This document shows, one piece after another, positions 25,871-35,280 of a stretch of DNA of 64,000 bases (the stretch's first letter is position 1; every line of letters starts with the position of its first letter). Below the pieces are notes generated by a model. That model was not told the DNA's origin and searched no databases. It worked only from the letters and a program-made list of their open reading frames with translations. Source of the DNA: Bifidobacterium adolescentis ATCC 15703 (GTDB lineage Bacteria > Actinomycetota > Actinomycetes > Actinomycetales > Bifidobacteriaceae); contig NC_008618.1 in assembly GCF_000010425.1 (NCBI RefSeq), forward strand, positions 1,481,946-1,545,945. Reading direction: 5' to 3'. The position numbers and the translations under genes were made by a program.

Positions 25871-27997
25871 TCAGCCGGCGATCACCGCAACATTCCAGCG
25901 GCCAATCGTCAACGGATCACCCTGCTTAACGGCTGCACCTTCCTTCAGCACGACTTCAGCATTTGCAACCTCATCAATACTGCCGTCGGTGGCGATGACG
26001 ACCGGAGCGACCACTACTTCACCCGCAATCGGGCTTGCAACAGTAACTTCGTCGGCGGAATAGTTGAGCAAATACGTCACGTTCTCGCCGAGGGCATTCA
26101 CACCCTGGCGAACCGCGACCTGTCCCGCGAGCGCGGTTCCAGCGCCCTCGACGCCGGCATGCTCCACAGCCTCTCGCATAACCGCACGAATGGAATCGGC
26201 GTCAAGCAGTGTGGCGACCCACTCGGCATCGCCCTTGCCGAATGCGTGACGGGTGACTGCGGCGTAATCCTTCCAAGCGTAGTGTCCATAAGATGCGAGC
26301 ACCTCAGTATCGGCGTCGGCGTTCAACAGTTCGATCAGCGACTGAGCATCGGTGGACGCGGTTTCGGCGAGCGCACCTGCGAATTCCACGGAAACGTGGC
26401 CGTTTGGGCGGGTGAACTGGTTGTACGTCATGCCGAACACGTCGGTGAGATTGTGCGGCGCGCGGTCGTGCCATACGGTCACCTCGTCGTCGGTCACGAA
26501 GGAGCGCATGGTGGAGACGAGGTGTCCGCCGTTGGAGACGAATTCACGCAGGCGATCGGTCGTTTCCTGCGGAGCACAGTACAGCGCCGGGGTCACAATC
26601 ATCTCGTATGAGGCCAAACGCTCGGCGGGAGCGTCGGAGGGGATGAAATCGCATTCCACGTTGAGCTCGAACAGCGCGTCGTAGACATTGCGCACCACGT
26701 CGTTGTATTTGAGGGTGCCGCCGAATGGGAAGCCGGCTTCGATGAGGAACCAGTCGAGCGCGGTCAGCGATTCGTTGCTGACCATGATAGCTACCTTGTT
26801 GTGCTTCTTCAGGTGGACGAGCCGCTCCCCCACTTCCGGTTTGGCAATCTCGCGACCGAATACGCCGGCTTCGCGGTACGTGGGGTTCGGTTCGAGGTCG
26901 TGGCTCAGCAGGCCCTTCCAATATGTTTCAAAGGAATTATGGATGGAGTGCCAGTGCCAGTATTCCACCATGTCGGCGCCGGAGGCGAGATGGGAGTAGG
27001 CCTGCAGGCGCAGCTGGCCGGGGAATGGCACCCAGCCGTGCTGGCCTTGGGCCTCGGTTTCGAGCACCAGGTAGTTCTGGCCGTTCTTGGTGGAGCGGGT
27101 CATGTCGCCGCCGAAGGCGATCTCCTTGCCGGTCAGGTCGTCTTCGGTCGGGTGGTAGATGTCCACGCCGGTGATGTCCACCGCGGTCGCGGCCTTGAAG
27201 TGGTCGACGGCCGGCTGCACGCCGTAGGAGTATCCGCGCCATTCGAAATCGAAGTTGTGGGTGATGAACTGGTCGTCATGCGCGTATTCGCGCACGATGT
27301 CGGCCTGCCACTGCAGGAAGGCGCGCACCTGATCGCGGCGGAACTTGTCGAATTCGCCGCCCAGGGACTCGTTGATGGTGGCGGTCACGTCCGGGAAGTC
27401 CTCCCAGGAGTCGATGCGGTTGGACCAGTAGTCGAGGCCGAAGTGGTGGTTGAGCTCGTTCAGATCGCCGTGGAACTTCTCGCGCAGATACTTGACGAAC
27501 AGGCGCTGCATGTCCTCGGAGACGGAATCGTAGTATTTCGTCTCGTTGTCCACCTGGTAGCCGATGACGGCCGGATGGTCGGCGACGTGGGAGATGAGCT
27601 TGCGGATCACACGTTCGCCGTAGAAGCGGTAGGTGGCGTTGACGATGTCCATGATCTGGCGCGCGCCATACTTGCCCTGTCCGTTCGGCGTGACCGCGAG
27701 CACGCTCGGGTCGAGCTTGACGAGCCAGCTGGGCACCGCGTAGGTCGGCGTGCCGACGATGACATCGATGCCGGCACGCTGCGCGGCGTCGAGCGCACGG
27801 TCCACATAGGTGAAGTCGAATACACCCGGTTGCGGTTCGCAGGTGCTCCACGTGGATTCGGCGATGCGGATGACGTTCAGCCCCGCGTCCTTCATCATTT
27901 TCATATCCTCATCGATGCGGTCGATGCCTTTCATCATGAGGTATTCGTCATAGTATGCTGCGCCAAAAAGGATGTGGTCCACTTCGTTGCGACTCAT
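25871..27997 (-). CDS. GH42 beta-galactosidase
   Basis: A 708-residue GH42 enzyme of standard length. The N-terminal barrel starts GAAYYDEYL; acid/base Glu lies in GYQVDNETKYYD and the nucleophile Glu in LVLETEAQGQHG; a trimerisation domain (VAIMVSNESLTALDW...) and a C-terminal beta domain follow. No signal peptide. Family members in bifidobacteria hydrolyse beta-galactosides, galacto-oligosaccharides or alpha-L-arabinopyranosides. Operator-like repeats at 28043-28137 lie between it and the TetR gene at 28160, which is on the same strand upstream. Confidence 0.93.
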   Translation of the reverse strand: MSRNEVDHILFGAAYYDEYLMMKGIDRIDEDMKMMKDAGLNVIRIAESTWSTCEPQPGVFDFTYVDRALDAAQRAGIDVIVGTPTYAVPSWLVKLDPSVLAVTPNGQGKYGARQIMDIVNATYRFYGERVIRKLISHVADHPAVIGYQVDNETKYYDSVSEDMQRLFVKYLREKFHGDLNELNHHFGLDYWSNRIDSWEDFPDVTATINESLGGEFDKFRRDQVRAFLQWQADIVREYAHDDQFITHNFDFEWRGYSYGVQPAVDHFKAATAVDITGVDIYHPTEDDLTGKEIAFGGDMTRSTKNGQNYLVLETEAQGQHGWVPFPGQLRLQAYSHLASGADMVEYWHWHSIHNSFETYWKGLLSHDLEPNPTYREAGVFGREIAKPEVGERLVHLKKHNKVAIMVSNESLTALDWFLIEAGFPFGGTLKYNDVVRNVYDALFELNVECDFIPSDAPAERLASYEMIVTPALYCAPQETTDRLREFVSNGGHLVSTMRSFVTDDEVTVWHDRAPHNLTDVFGMTYNQFTRPNGHVSVEFAGALAETASTDAQSLIELLNADADTEVLASYGHYAWKDYAAVTRHAFGKGDAEWVATLLDADSIRAVMREAVEHAGVEGAGTALAGQVAVRQGVNALGENVTYLLNYSADEVTVASPIAGEVVVAPVVIATDGSIDEVANAEVVLKEGAAVKQGDPLTIGRWNVAVIAG

Positions 27998-28042
27998 GGT
28001 TTTCTTGTTCCTTACGTCTTCGCTGACTACGGTCGAGATTTT

Positions 28043-28137
28043 TATCTAACAAGTATTAGATATAAGAAATATATTATCTGCCCGCACATATGTCAAGAGG
28101 CTTGGAAATAAGGCGTGTCTTACCTAATAAACATTAG
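28043..28137. promoter_or_regulatory. Paired operators upstream of GH42
   Basis: TATCTAACAAGTATTAGATA (28043-28062) has 7-bp arms with a 6-base spacer. A second copy at 28121-28140 (TACCTAATAAACATTAGATA) matches it at most positions. Both lie between the TetR gene at 28160 and GH42 at 25871, fitting repression of GH42 by that TetR protein. Confidence 0.65.
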
Positions 28138-28159
28138 ATATACGACCAGCCGCTACTTT

Positions 28160-28789
28160 TTACCGGTATCCGTCCCATACCGGAGAGGGAAAAATCAACC
28201 GTTCGAAGGCGAGCCATTCGTCATACAGGTCGATCGGCGGTTTGCGCATCCACCGCAGCTGGATACCGTCCATCGCCTCGATGCATTGCCGTACGATCGG
28301 CCGCATATTATCCCATCCGCCGACTTCCGGAGGCAGTTTCCATGCGAACTTTGAGTAATGCTCCCACGTCAGATCCGGTCGGTTTTCGAAATACTCGTGC
28401 AGTGGATGGTCCGCGTTGAACGATTCGGTTTCCAAAACCATGTACAGCTGCAGCAGACTGCGGCGTTGCGCATTGTAGCGGACCAGAAACCGCAGATATG
28501 CGGGAAACAGCATGCCGTCAGAATCGCTGCCGGGCAATCCCGACTTGGCGAAGTCGGCGGGTGTGCCCTGCTGGTCGTAGCTATCGGTGACCAGCAGCGA
28601 CAACAACCGCTCCTTGTTGCCGATGTAGTGCAGCAGTCCGGGCTGGCTCATGCCGATGGCGTCGGCGATGTCCTTGAGCGACGTGCCGTAGTACCCCTTC
28701 TCGCCAATCAGCTTACCCGCCGCCGCGATGATTTCGCGTTTGCGCTCTTCGGGCGATTTACGAACCCGCTTTTTCCCCTCGGTAACCAT
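28160..28789 (-). CDS. TetR-family regulator
   Basis: A 209-residue TetR regulator. HTH: YGTSLKDIADAIGMSQPGLLHYIGNKERLL. The C-terminus LIFPSPVWDGYR matches the paralogous set, and the middle region (PGSDSDGMLFPAYLRFLVRYN) is close to that of the protein at 12352. It is followed on the same strand by GH42, with twin operator-like sites in between, so GH42 is its likely target. Confidence 0.88.
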   Translation of the reverse strand: MVTEGKKRVRKSPEERKREIIAAAGKLIGEKGYYGTSLKDIADAIGMSQPGLLHYIGNKERLLSLLVTDSYDQQGTPADFAKSGLPGSDSDGMLFPAYLRFLVRYNAQRRSLLQLYMVLETESFNADHPLHEYFENRPDLTWEHYSKFAWKLPPEVGGWDNMRPIVRQCIEAMDGIQLRWMRKPPIDLYDEWLAFERLIFPSPVWDGYR

Positions 28790-28825
28790 ATGGAACAGCG
28801 TACCATCGGACGGGCCCTCGGCCGG

Positions 28826-30097
28826 TCACGCCTGGAAGACGTCCGGATGCTTCGGGTCGCCCGGTTCGTCGGCGAGCACACCCTCAAGGCCGAGAAACTC
28901 CTGCCAGAATTCCAACGAATTGCCGTATGGGATGGCCTGGCTTCCGCGCGCCTGCAGGTTCGCCTTGGCCTCGAACACGTCCTCCTCGCGGATGCCGTCG
29001 AAGTAGCTTTCCAGTCGGTCGAGATTCGTCGGATCGTAGAACAGCGAGCCGATGATTTCAGTAAGCCGCTCGGCGCGGGCCACCGGCAGCGAATCCCAGT
29101 GGCGGAATTCGATGAAGTTCTTCAAACGCACGTCGTTGAAGTGCGTGGAGATCACATGGTTGATCTCGTACGCGTTGAGCTCGCGGTCCGGGTACACGTC
29201 GTTCGCGTTCTCGTAGAACGCCGGATGGTGCAGATCGGTGCCGGGCACCGCCAGCGCTTCGGGCGTGTGCGTCAGGTCGGCGAACATCATCGGCGTGGAC
29301 AGCACGTCCACCGCGTAATCCTCCCAACCGAAACGCGGATCGAACAGGCCAGGAATGACGTTCGTGCGCTGGAAATCGAGATAATCCCACATGCGCTGGC
29401 GTAGCGGCGGATAAGGATTCTCCCCACCTTCGAAATACGGAGTGTTACGGAAGAACCATGCCAGAATCGGGCCGATCACCGTGCCCAACCGCAGTTTGGC
29501 GATCGCGTCCTGTTCCGAAACGTAGTCGATGCTGACCTGTGTCGAAGCGGAGCAACGCATCATGCACGGACCGAACTGTCCGACACGTCCCAGGTAGGCG
29601 GTCATCGCCTTGTATCGGTCCTTCGGATTGACGGGAATGTCGGCGTAACTGGATTTCGGTTGGTAACCATAGTTGACGAGTCGGAAACCAAGTTCTTCGA
29701 GGATGGGGTCGACTTCGCGGCGGAACGCGCCGTACAATGTGGCGAGCTCCTCCGGCTTGTGCAGGATGCCGATGGACGTTTCCAACTGTCCGCCCGGTTC
29801 CAAAGATACGGAGATGCCGTCACGGGCGAGTCCGACCAGTCGCCCGTTTTCCCAGTATTCCTTGTTTTCGTCGTAATACGGGCGGATGCGGTTGAACAAC
29901 GCTTCAATGCCGTTGCTTTCGTAGTAGGTCACCGCGGTATCGTCGCTGTTATGTACCGGCAGGTGTTCGATTTCCACGCCAAAACCGCCGGTGCCGCGCT
30001 GTTGGCAGCCGGATTCGAAGAATTTGATAAGGCTTTCCACATGCTTCGGATTCGGCTCGGTCAGCAGGTGCGCGTACGTGATCTTTGGCGTTGTCAT
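28826..30097 (-). CDS. gshA: Glutamate-cysteine ligase, GCS2 type
   Basis: About 423 residues, GCS2 family, which joins L-glutamate and L-cysteine through an ATP-dependent gamma-peptide bond. Visible family parts are GVEIEHLPV, the substrate loop GISVSLEPGGQLETS, and CMMRCSASTQVSIDY. ATG 30097 is preceded by AGGA; the longer reading from 30130 is less likely. No glutathione synthetase gene is nearby, so the product may be gamma-glutamylcysteine itself or a precursor of another thiol. It is not part of the sugar cluster. Confidence 0.9.
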   Translation of the reverse strand: MTTPKITYAHLLTEPNPKHVESLIKFFESGCQQRGTGGFGVEIEHLPVHNSDDTAVTYYESNGIEALFNRIRPYYDENKEYWENGRLVGLARDGISVSLEPGGQLETSIGILHKPEELATLYGAFRREVDPILEELGFRLVNYGYQPKSSYADIPVNPKDRYKAMTAYLGRVGQFGPCMMRCSASTQVSIDYVSEQDAIAKLRLGTVIGPILAWFFRNTPYFEGGENPYPPLRQRMWDYLDFQRTNVIPGLFDPRFGWEDYAVDVLSTPMMFADLTHTPEALAVPGTDLHHPAFYENANDVYPDRELNAYEINHVISTHFNDVRLKNFIEFRHWDSLPVARAERLTEIIGSLFYDPTNLDRLESYFDGIREEDVFEAKANLQARGSQAIPYGNSLEFWQEFLGLEGVLADEPGDPKHPDVFQA

Positions 30098-30263
30098 AGT
30101 GGCCATCCTAACGAAAAGCGCCATTCGCAACGCAGGCTACGCTATACGGAAAATCGATAACCGACCATCATTCCCCATCGATTTGGCTGGCGATTTGAAT
30201 GCCGATTCGACGACCATCGATTTTACGATCGCCGAATCAGCCGTCGATTTGGCGGCTCAGATA

Positions 30264-30307
30264 CCGTCGAACCGACGTCGGAAAGTTTCCCAACGTCGGT
30301 TCGACGG
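30264..30307. repeat. 15-bp inverted repeat after the dehydratase gene
   Basis: CCGTCGAACCGACGT (30264-30278) and its exact complement (30293-30307) form a 15-bp stem with a 14-base loop, 17 bases past the stop at 30324. There is no clear T-run. A terminator or transcript-stabilising hairpin is likely. Confidence 0.55.
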
Positions 30308-30323
30308 AAATAAGAATGGCGAT

Positions 30324-33300
30324 TCAAGCGGCCTTCTCGCTGTTGCGCGCCTCTTCGGCTGCGCGGTGCGCCTTCTTGGCCGCGGAGATCATCAGTTTGA
30401 TGCGGTTGAGCTGGTTGGCTTCCGAAGCGCCCGGATCGTAATCGATGGACACGATGTTGGCTTCCGGATGCAGTCGGCGGATCTTGCCGAACATGCCTCG
30501 GCCTGTCACGTGGTTCGGCAGGCAGGCGAACGGCTGCGCGCACACCACGTTCGGACATCCCGATTCGATGAGTTCCAGGATTTCCGCGGTCAGCAGCCAG
30601 CCTTCGCCGGCCTGCACGCCCACGGACGTGACCTCGTCGGCCTTCTTGACCAGTTCAGGCATCGGCAGATCCTGCGAAAACTTGCCGTGAGCCAGATCGA
30701 TCGCCTCGCGTACCGGAGCGTTGTACAGGTCGAGGCCCTTGCGCATCAGCGCATAGCCGATCTTGCTGCCGCCCATGCCGAGGTAATGCTCGTTCCAGTC
30801 GGAAATGTACGGTCGGGTGGTCATGAATTCCATGATGCCCGGCACCACGGCCTCGCAATCCTGCGATTCGATGACATCGACCACATGGTTGTTGGCGTCC
30901 GGCTGGTACTTGACGAGGATCTCGCCGACCACGCCGACGCGCACCTTGCGCGGCTCGTCCTTCAACGGCAACGAGTCGAACGACTTGACGATTTCCTTGA
31001 CGAGCGTCGGATACGGCAGGTATCCCTTGCCGATGAACTTGCGCGCCGTCTTGGAACGACCGTGGTTTTCGAGCGTCTCGCGCACGATGGTGTCCCACGT
31101 TTCGTACAGCTTGTTCGCGCTGCCGGGGGTCACTTCGTACGGGCGCACGCGGTACAGGCATTTCATCAGCAGGTCGCCGATGATAAGCGCCTTGACTGCA
31201 CGGTGCAGCAGCGCCGGCGTTGCGGTGAAGCCCGGGTTGTCCTCGATGCCCTGCGTGGAGATGGCGATCACCGGAATCTGCGGATAACCGGCGTCCACCA
31301 GCGCCTTGCGGATCAGGCCGAAGTAGTTGGTGGCACGGCACATGCCGCCGGTCTGCGTGATCGCAAGCGCGGTGTGGTCCGGATCGTATTTGCCTTCCAG
31401 AATCGCGTCCACGAGCTGGCCGATGACCATGATGGCCGGATAGCAGGCGTCGTTGTTGACGTATTTGAGGCCAGTTTCCACGTCCTCACGGCTGGCGTGC
31501 TCCAGAATGTCGAACTTGTAGCCGCCGGAGCGGATGACGGATTCCACCAGAGAGAAGTGGATCGGGCTCATCTGCGGGGCCACGATGGTGTAGTCCTTCA
31601 TGTTCTTGCCGAACGGGATGCGGTTCGCATACTTGGACAGGGTCGCCGAGTTGTGTGCGGACGCGCCCTTGCCATTTGTCTGCGTTTTGGCGGTTTCTTG
31701 CGATTCGCCCTTGCCGTTTTCCGCCGCGCGCTTGGATGCGGCCGTGACGGCTTCGGTGAGTTTCGGATTGGCTTTCATGACGGTGTCGAGCATGACCTGG
31801 CGACCGGGGGTCGGCGCTTCGGTGCCGGTCTTGCGGAATCCGTCGTTCTTCTTGTTGCGTTCACGCTCTTCGACGGCGGCCTTGAGCGAGCGCAGACGGA
31901 TTTTCGCCGCGCCCAGGTTGGAGACCTCGTCGATTTTCAGCATGGTGTACACGTCGGCCTTGTCCGCCAGGATCTCGGACACCTGGTCGGTGGTGATGGC
32001 GTCGAGGCCGCAGCCGAAGGAGTTGAGCTGCACGAGCTCGAGTCCCGGATAGGAGGCCACGAAATGGGCCGCCGCGTACAGACGCGCATGGTAGGCCCAC
32101 TGGTTGGTGACGCGCAATGGCATCTTGGTGACCTTGCGGTCGTCGACGTGGCGGAAGCCGTTCGCGTTCTTCTTGCGGGGATCCTCTTCGCCTTCGGCGA
32201 GGAATTCGCTCAGGTTGAGCTTCTCCCCCGGCTGCAGTTCGCAGATGGAGTCTTCGGACAGCACCACCATGCCGAGCGCGCAGATGGTTTCCGGAATGCC
32301 GTGGTTGATTTCCGGGTCGACGTGGTATGGGCGGCCGGCGAGCACGATGCCCTTGCAGTCGTGTTCCTTCATGTAGGCGAGGGCCTTGAGGCCTTCCATC
32401 TGCACGTCGTGCTTGAACACTTCGTTTTCGGCGTAGGCGGCCTTGACCGCGGTTTCGGCTTCCTCGCGGGTCACGTTGGCCCAGGCGAATTCCTCGACGA
32501 TGCGGTCCACCATGAGCTCATGGTTGGCCATGTTGAAGTACGGGCGCATGTAGCGCACGCCTTCCTCGCGCAGTTCGGGCATGTTCGCGCCGATGACCAC
32601 CGGATAGTTGGCCACGACCGGGCAGTTGTAGTGGTTGTCGGTGTTGGGAACGAAGTTCTCCTCATAGCTCACGCACGGGTAGAAGATCGTCTTGATGCCC
32701 TTGTTGAGCAGCCACTTGATGTGGCCGTGCACGAGTTTGGCCGGGTAGCAGATGTTTTCGGAGGCGATCGATTCGATGCCGGTTTCGAACAGTTCGTGCG
32801 AGCTGCGGCCGGAGATCATCACCTTGAAGCCGAGCGAGGTGAGCAGCGTGAACCAGAACGGGTAGTTCTCGTACATGTTGAGCACGCGTGGAATGCCGAT
32901 TTCGCCGCGGGTGGCCTTCTTGTCGGTCAGACGACGGTAGGCGAAGCAACGCTTGTATTTGTAGTCGTACAGGTTGGGCCTGTCGGAACGCTGCTTCTTG
33001 GAATCGCCGCCGCGTTCGCAACGGTTGCCGGTCACGTAGCGGGAGCCATCCTGGAACGTGGTGATGGTGAGCTTGCAGTGGTTCTGGCATAGCTTGCACA
33101 CGTCGCGTTCGGTGGTCATGGACAGGTTGTCGAGGTCGCTGCCGGACACGATGCTGGATGCGGTGTGCGTGACGCCGTCGATGTCGACGGTCTTGCCTCC
33201 GTCGGCGTCCGCGTCACCATCGTCGAGTCCGTCGGCGATGTCGGTGTAATGCATGCGCGCGGTCAGCGCGGCACCGTATGCGCCCATCAGGCCGGCGATG

Positions 33301-35069
33301 TTCGGTCGGGTCACCTCACGTTCGGTGAGCAGCTCGAAGGCGCGCAGCACGGCGTCGTTGAGGAACGTACCGCCCTGCACCACCACGGTGTCGCCCAGCT
33401 CGCCGGAATCGCGCAGCTTGATCACCTTATACAGCGCGTTGCGCACCACGGAATAGCACAGGCCGGCCGCGATGTCCTCCATCGAGGCGCCTTCCTTCTG
33501 CGCCTGCTTGACGGAGGAGTTCATGAACACGGTGCAGCGCGAGCCCAGGTCGACCGGATGCGTGGAGTTGAGCGCGGCCTGCGTGAATTCCTCAATCGTC
33601 AGTCCCATGGACTGCGCGAACGTCTGCAGGAACGAGCCGCAGCCGGACGAGCATGCCTCGTTGACGGCGATCGAATCGATCACGCCGTCGGAAATCGCCA
33701 AGTATTTCATGTCCTGGCCGCCGATGTCGATGACGGCGGTAACGCCCGGCGAGACCATTTCCGCGCCACGATAGTGCGCCATGGTCTCCACCACGCCCTC
33801 GTCCAGGTGCAGGCCGGTGGTGATGAGGCCTTCGCCGTATCCGGTGGCGCAGGAGCGTGCTATCCACGCGCCTTCCGGCAGCTGGCTTTGAATCTGCTTG
33901 ACGATGTTGACAGCGGCCGTCAGCGGGCTGCCTTCGTTGGTGGCGTACGACGACCATACGATTTCGCGGTCGTCGTTGACGAGCGTCGCTTTGATGGTGG
34001 TCGATCCGGCGTCGATGCCGAGGAAGTGCGGACCTTGCGCGCCTTCCAGCGTGCCGATGTGCACATGCTCGCGGTGGTGGCGCTTGTTGAACGCCTCACG
34101 GTCCGCTTCGGTCGGGAACAGCGGAGGCATGGTGGGGGTGTTGGCCGGCAGATTCTTCAGGTCTTCAAGGCTTTTCAGAATATCGGCGCAGGTGCGTGCT
34201 TCGAAATGCTGGCCCTCCTCAAGCTGGTCCGGTTCGCCGGCGAGCAGCGCGGAGCCGAACGCCACGTACAGGTGCGCGTCGGTCGGCACGATGAATTCGT
34301 CGACTTTGTCTTCGAGCGCGCGGTGGAACGCCTCGCGCAGTTCGGACATGAAGAACAGCGGACCGCCCAGGAAGATGACGGTGCCGTGGATTGGTCGGCC
34401 GGACGCCAGACCTGCGATGGTCTGCGTGGCGACCGCCGTGAAGATGGATGCGGCCAGATCGGGCTTGGCCGCGCCGTCGTTGATGAGCGGCTGAAGATCG
34501 GTTTTGGCGAACACGCCGCAACGGGAGGCGATCGGATAGAGCGTCTCGTAATGCTTGGCCATGTCGTTGAGGCCAGCCGCGTCGGTGTCGAGCAGGGTGG
34601 CCATCTGGTCGATGAACGCGCCGGTGCCGCCTGCGCAGGAACCGTTCATGCGCTGTTCGGGAGTCGGCTTCAGATATGTGATCTTGGCGTCCTCACCGCC
34701 AAGTTCGATAATGACGTCGGCTTGCGGATATTCCTCGTCGATGGCGCGGGTCTCGGCGATGACCTCCTGCACGAACGGCACATGGAGATTATCGGCCAAG
34801 GCAAGGCCGCCGGAACCGGTGATGGCCAGACGAATCGGCTCGTCGCCGCGGCCACGGGCCTCAAGTTCTTTGTGGATGTCCTCCAGCAGGCCCGCCACGG
34901 TGGCACGCACGTTGGCGTGGTGGCGACGGTAATCGGAGAAGAGCACCGCGTCGAGCGAATCGGTCTGATCGAGCACCACGGCCTTCACCGTGGTGGAACC
35001 GATGTCAAGACCTACGCGCAACGGCTTCGTATCGCAGGTGTTGTCTGCGGTAACTGCTGCTTCGACCAT
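30324..35069 (-). CDS. BcrAD/BadFG-type activase-2-hydroxyacyl-CoA dehydratase fusion
   Basis: A single 1,581-residue protein. Residues about 16-300 and 345-620 are two ASKHA ATPase domains of the BcrAD/BadF activator family (LRVGLDIGSTTVKAVVLD; FLGIDAGSTTIKATLVN). Each has the cysteine loop that holds a [4Fe-4S] cluster in such activators (NGSCAGGTGAF; NEACSSGCGSF). A DUF2229 region follows (GIPRVLNMYENYPFW...NICYPAKLVHGH) with many cysteines, then a 2-hydroxyglutaryl-CoA dehydratase D-like domain. ATG 35069 has GAGG at 9 bases; 35093 does not. The real reaction is unknown; members are widespread in anaerobes. NrdG and NrdD, also oxygen-sensitive, lie upstream. Confidence 0.88.
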   Translation of the reverse strand: MVEAAVTADNTCDTKPLRVGLDIGSTTVKAVVLDQTDSLDAVLFSDYRRHHANVRATVAGLLEDIHKELEARGRGDEPIRLAITGSGGLALADNLHVPFVQEVIAETRAIDEEYPQADVIIELGGEDAKITYLKPTPEQRMNGSCAGGTGAFIDQMATLLDTDAAGLNDMAKHYETLYPIASRCGVFAKTDLQPLINDGAAKPDLAASIFTAVATQTIAGLASGRPIHGTVIFLGGPLFFMSELREAFHRALEDKVDEFIVPTDAHLYVAFGSALLAGEPDQLEEGQHFEARTCADILKSLEDLKNLPANTPTMPPLFPTEADREAFNKRHHREHVHIGTLEGAQGPHFLGIDAGSTTIKATLVNDDREIVWSSYATNEGSPLTAAVNIVKQIQSQLPEGAWIARSCATGYGEGLITTGLHLDEGVVETMAHYRGAEMVSPGVTAVIDIGGQDMKYLAISDGVIDSIAVNEACSSGCGSFLQTFAQSMGLTIEEFTQAALNSTHPVDLGSRCTVFMNSSVKQAQKEGASMEDIAAGLCYSVVRNALYKVIKLRDSGELGDTVVVQGGTFLNDAVLRAFELLTEREVTRPNIAGLMGAYGAALTARMHYTDIADGLDDGDADADGGKTVDIDGVTHTASSIVSGSDLDNLSMTTERDVCKLCQNHCKLTITTFQDGSRYVTGNRCERGGDSKKQRSDRPNLYDYKYKRCFAYRRLTDKKATRGEIGIPRVLNMYENYPFWFTLLTSLGFKVMISGRSSHELFETGIESIASENICYPAKLVHGHIKWLLNKGIKTIFYPCVSYEENFVPNTDNHYNCPVVANYPVVIGANMPELREEGVRYMRPYFNMANHELMVDRIVEEFAWANVTREEAETAVKAAYAENEVFKHDVQMEGLKALAYMKEHDCKGIVLAGRPYHVDPEINHGIPETICALGMVVLSEDSICELQPGEKLNLSEFLAEGEEDPRKKNANGFRHVDDRKVTKMPLRVTNQWAYHARLYAAAHFVASYPGLELVQLNSFGCGLDAITTDQVSEILADKADVYTMLKIDEVSNLGAAKIRLRSLKAAVEERERNKKNDGFRKTGTEAPTPGRQVMLDTVMKANPKLTEAVTAASKRAAENGKGESQETAKTQTNGKGASAHNSATLSKYANRIPFGKNMKDYTIVAPQMSPIHFSLVESVIRSGGYKFDILEHASREDVETGLKYVNNDACYPAIMVIGQLVDAILEGKYDPDHTALAITQTGGMCRATNYFGLIRKALVDAGYPQIPVIAISTQGIEDNPGFTATPALLHRAVKALIIGDLLMKCLYRVRPYEVTPGSANKLYETWDTIVRETLENHGRSKTARKFIGKGYLPYPTLVKEIVKSFDSLPLKDEPRKVRVGVVGEILVKYQPDANNHVVDVIESQDCEAVVPGIMEFMTTRPYISDWNEHYLGMGGSKIGYALMRKGLDLYNAPVREAIDLAHGKFSQDLPMPELVKKADEVTSVGVQAGEGWLLTAEILELIESGCPNVVCAQPFACLPNHVTGRGMFGKIRRLHPEANIVSIDYDPGASEANQLNRIKLMISAAKKAHRAAEEARNSEKAA

Positions 35070-35280
35070 GTACTGTACCTCTATCGTTCTCATCCGCCGG
35101 GTTGCGTCCGTGCCGACACGAACGCCCTGCCCCGGTTATCCAAGTATGTAATGGTAGTCTGTGCCCCTGCCTAATTCGGCACGGTATCGCATAAAGCGCA
35201 CGACACGACGCATAATTAGACAACGAATATAGTCAGCTTGCCTAATTCCAACCGTCCGTACACGAACCGTTCAAAACCAT

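Noticed and set aside
29991..35174. Two very long plus-strand frames (1,033 and 669 codons)
   Set aside because: Both are antisense to the dehydratase-activase gene, have low-complexity His/Arg/Val-rich translations and no recognisable domain.
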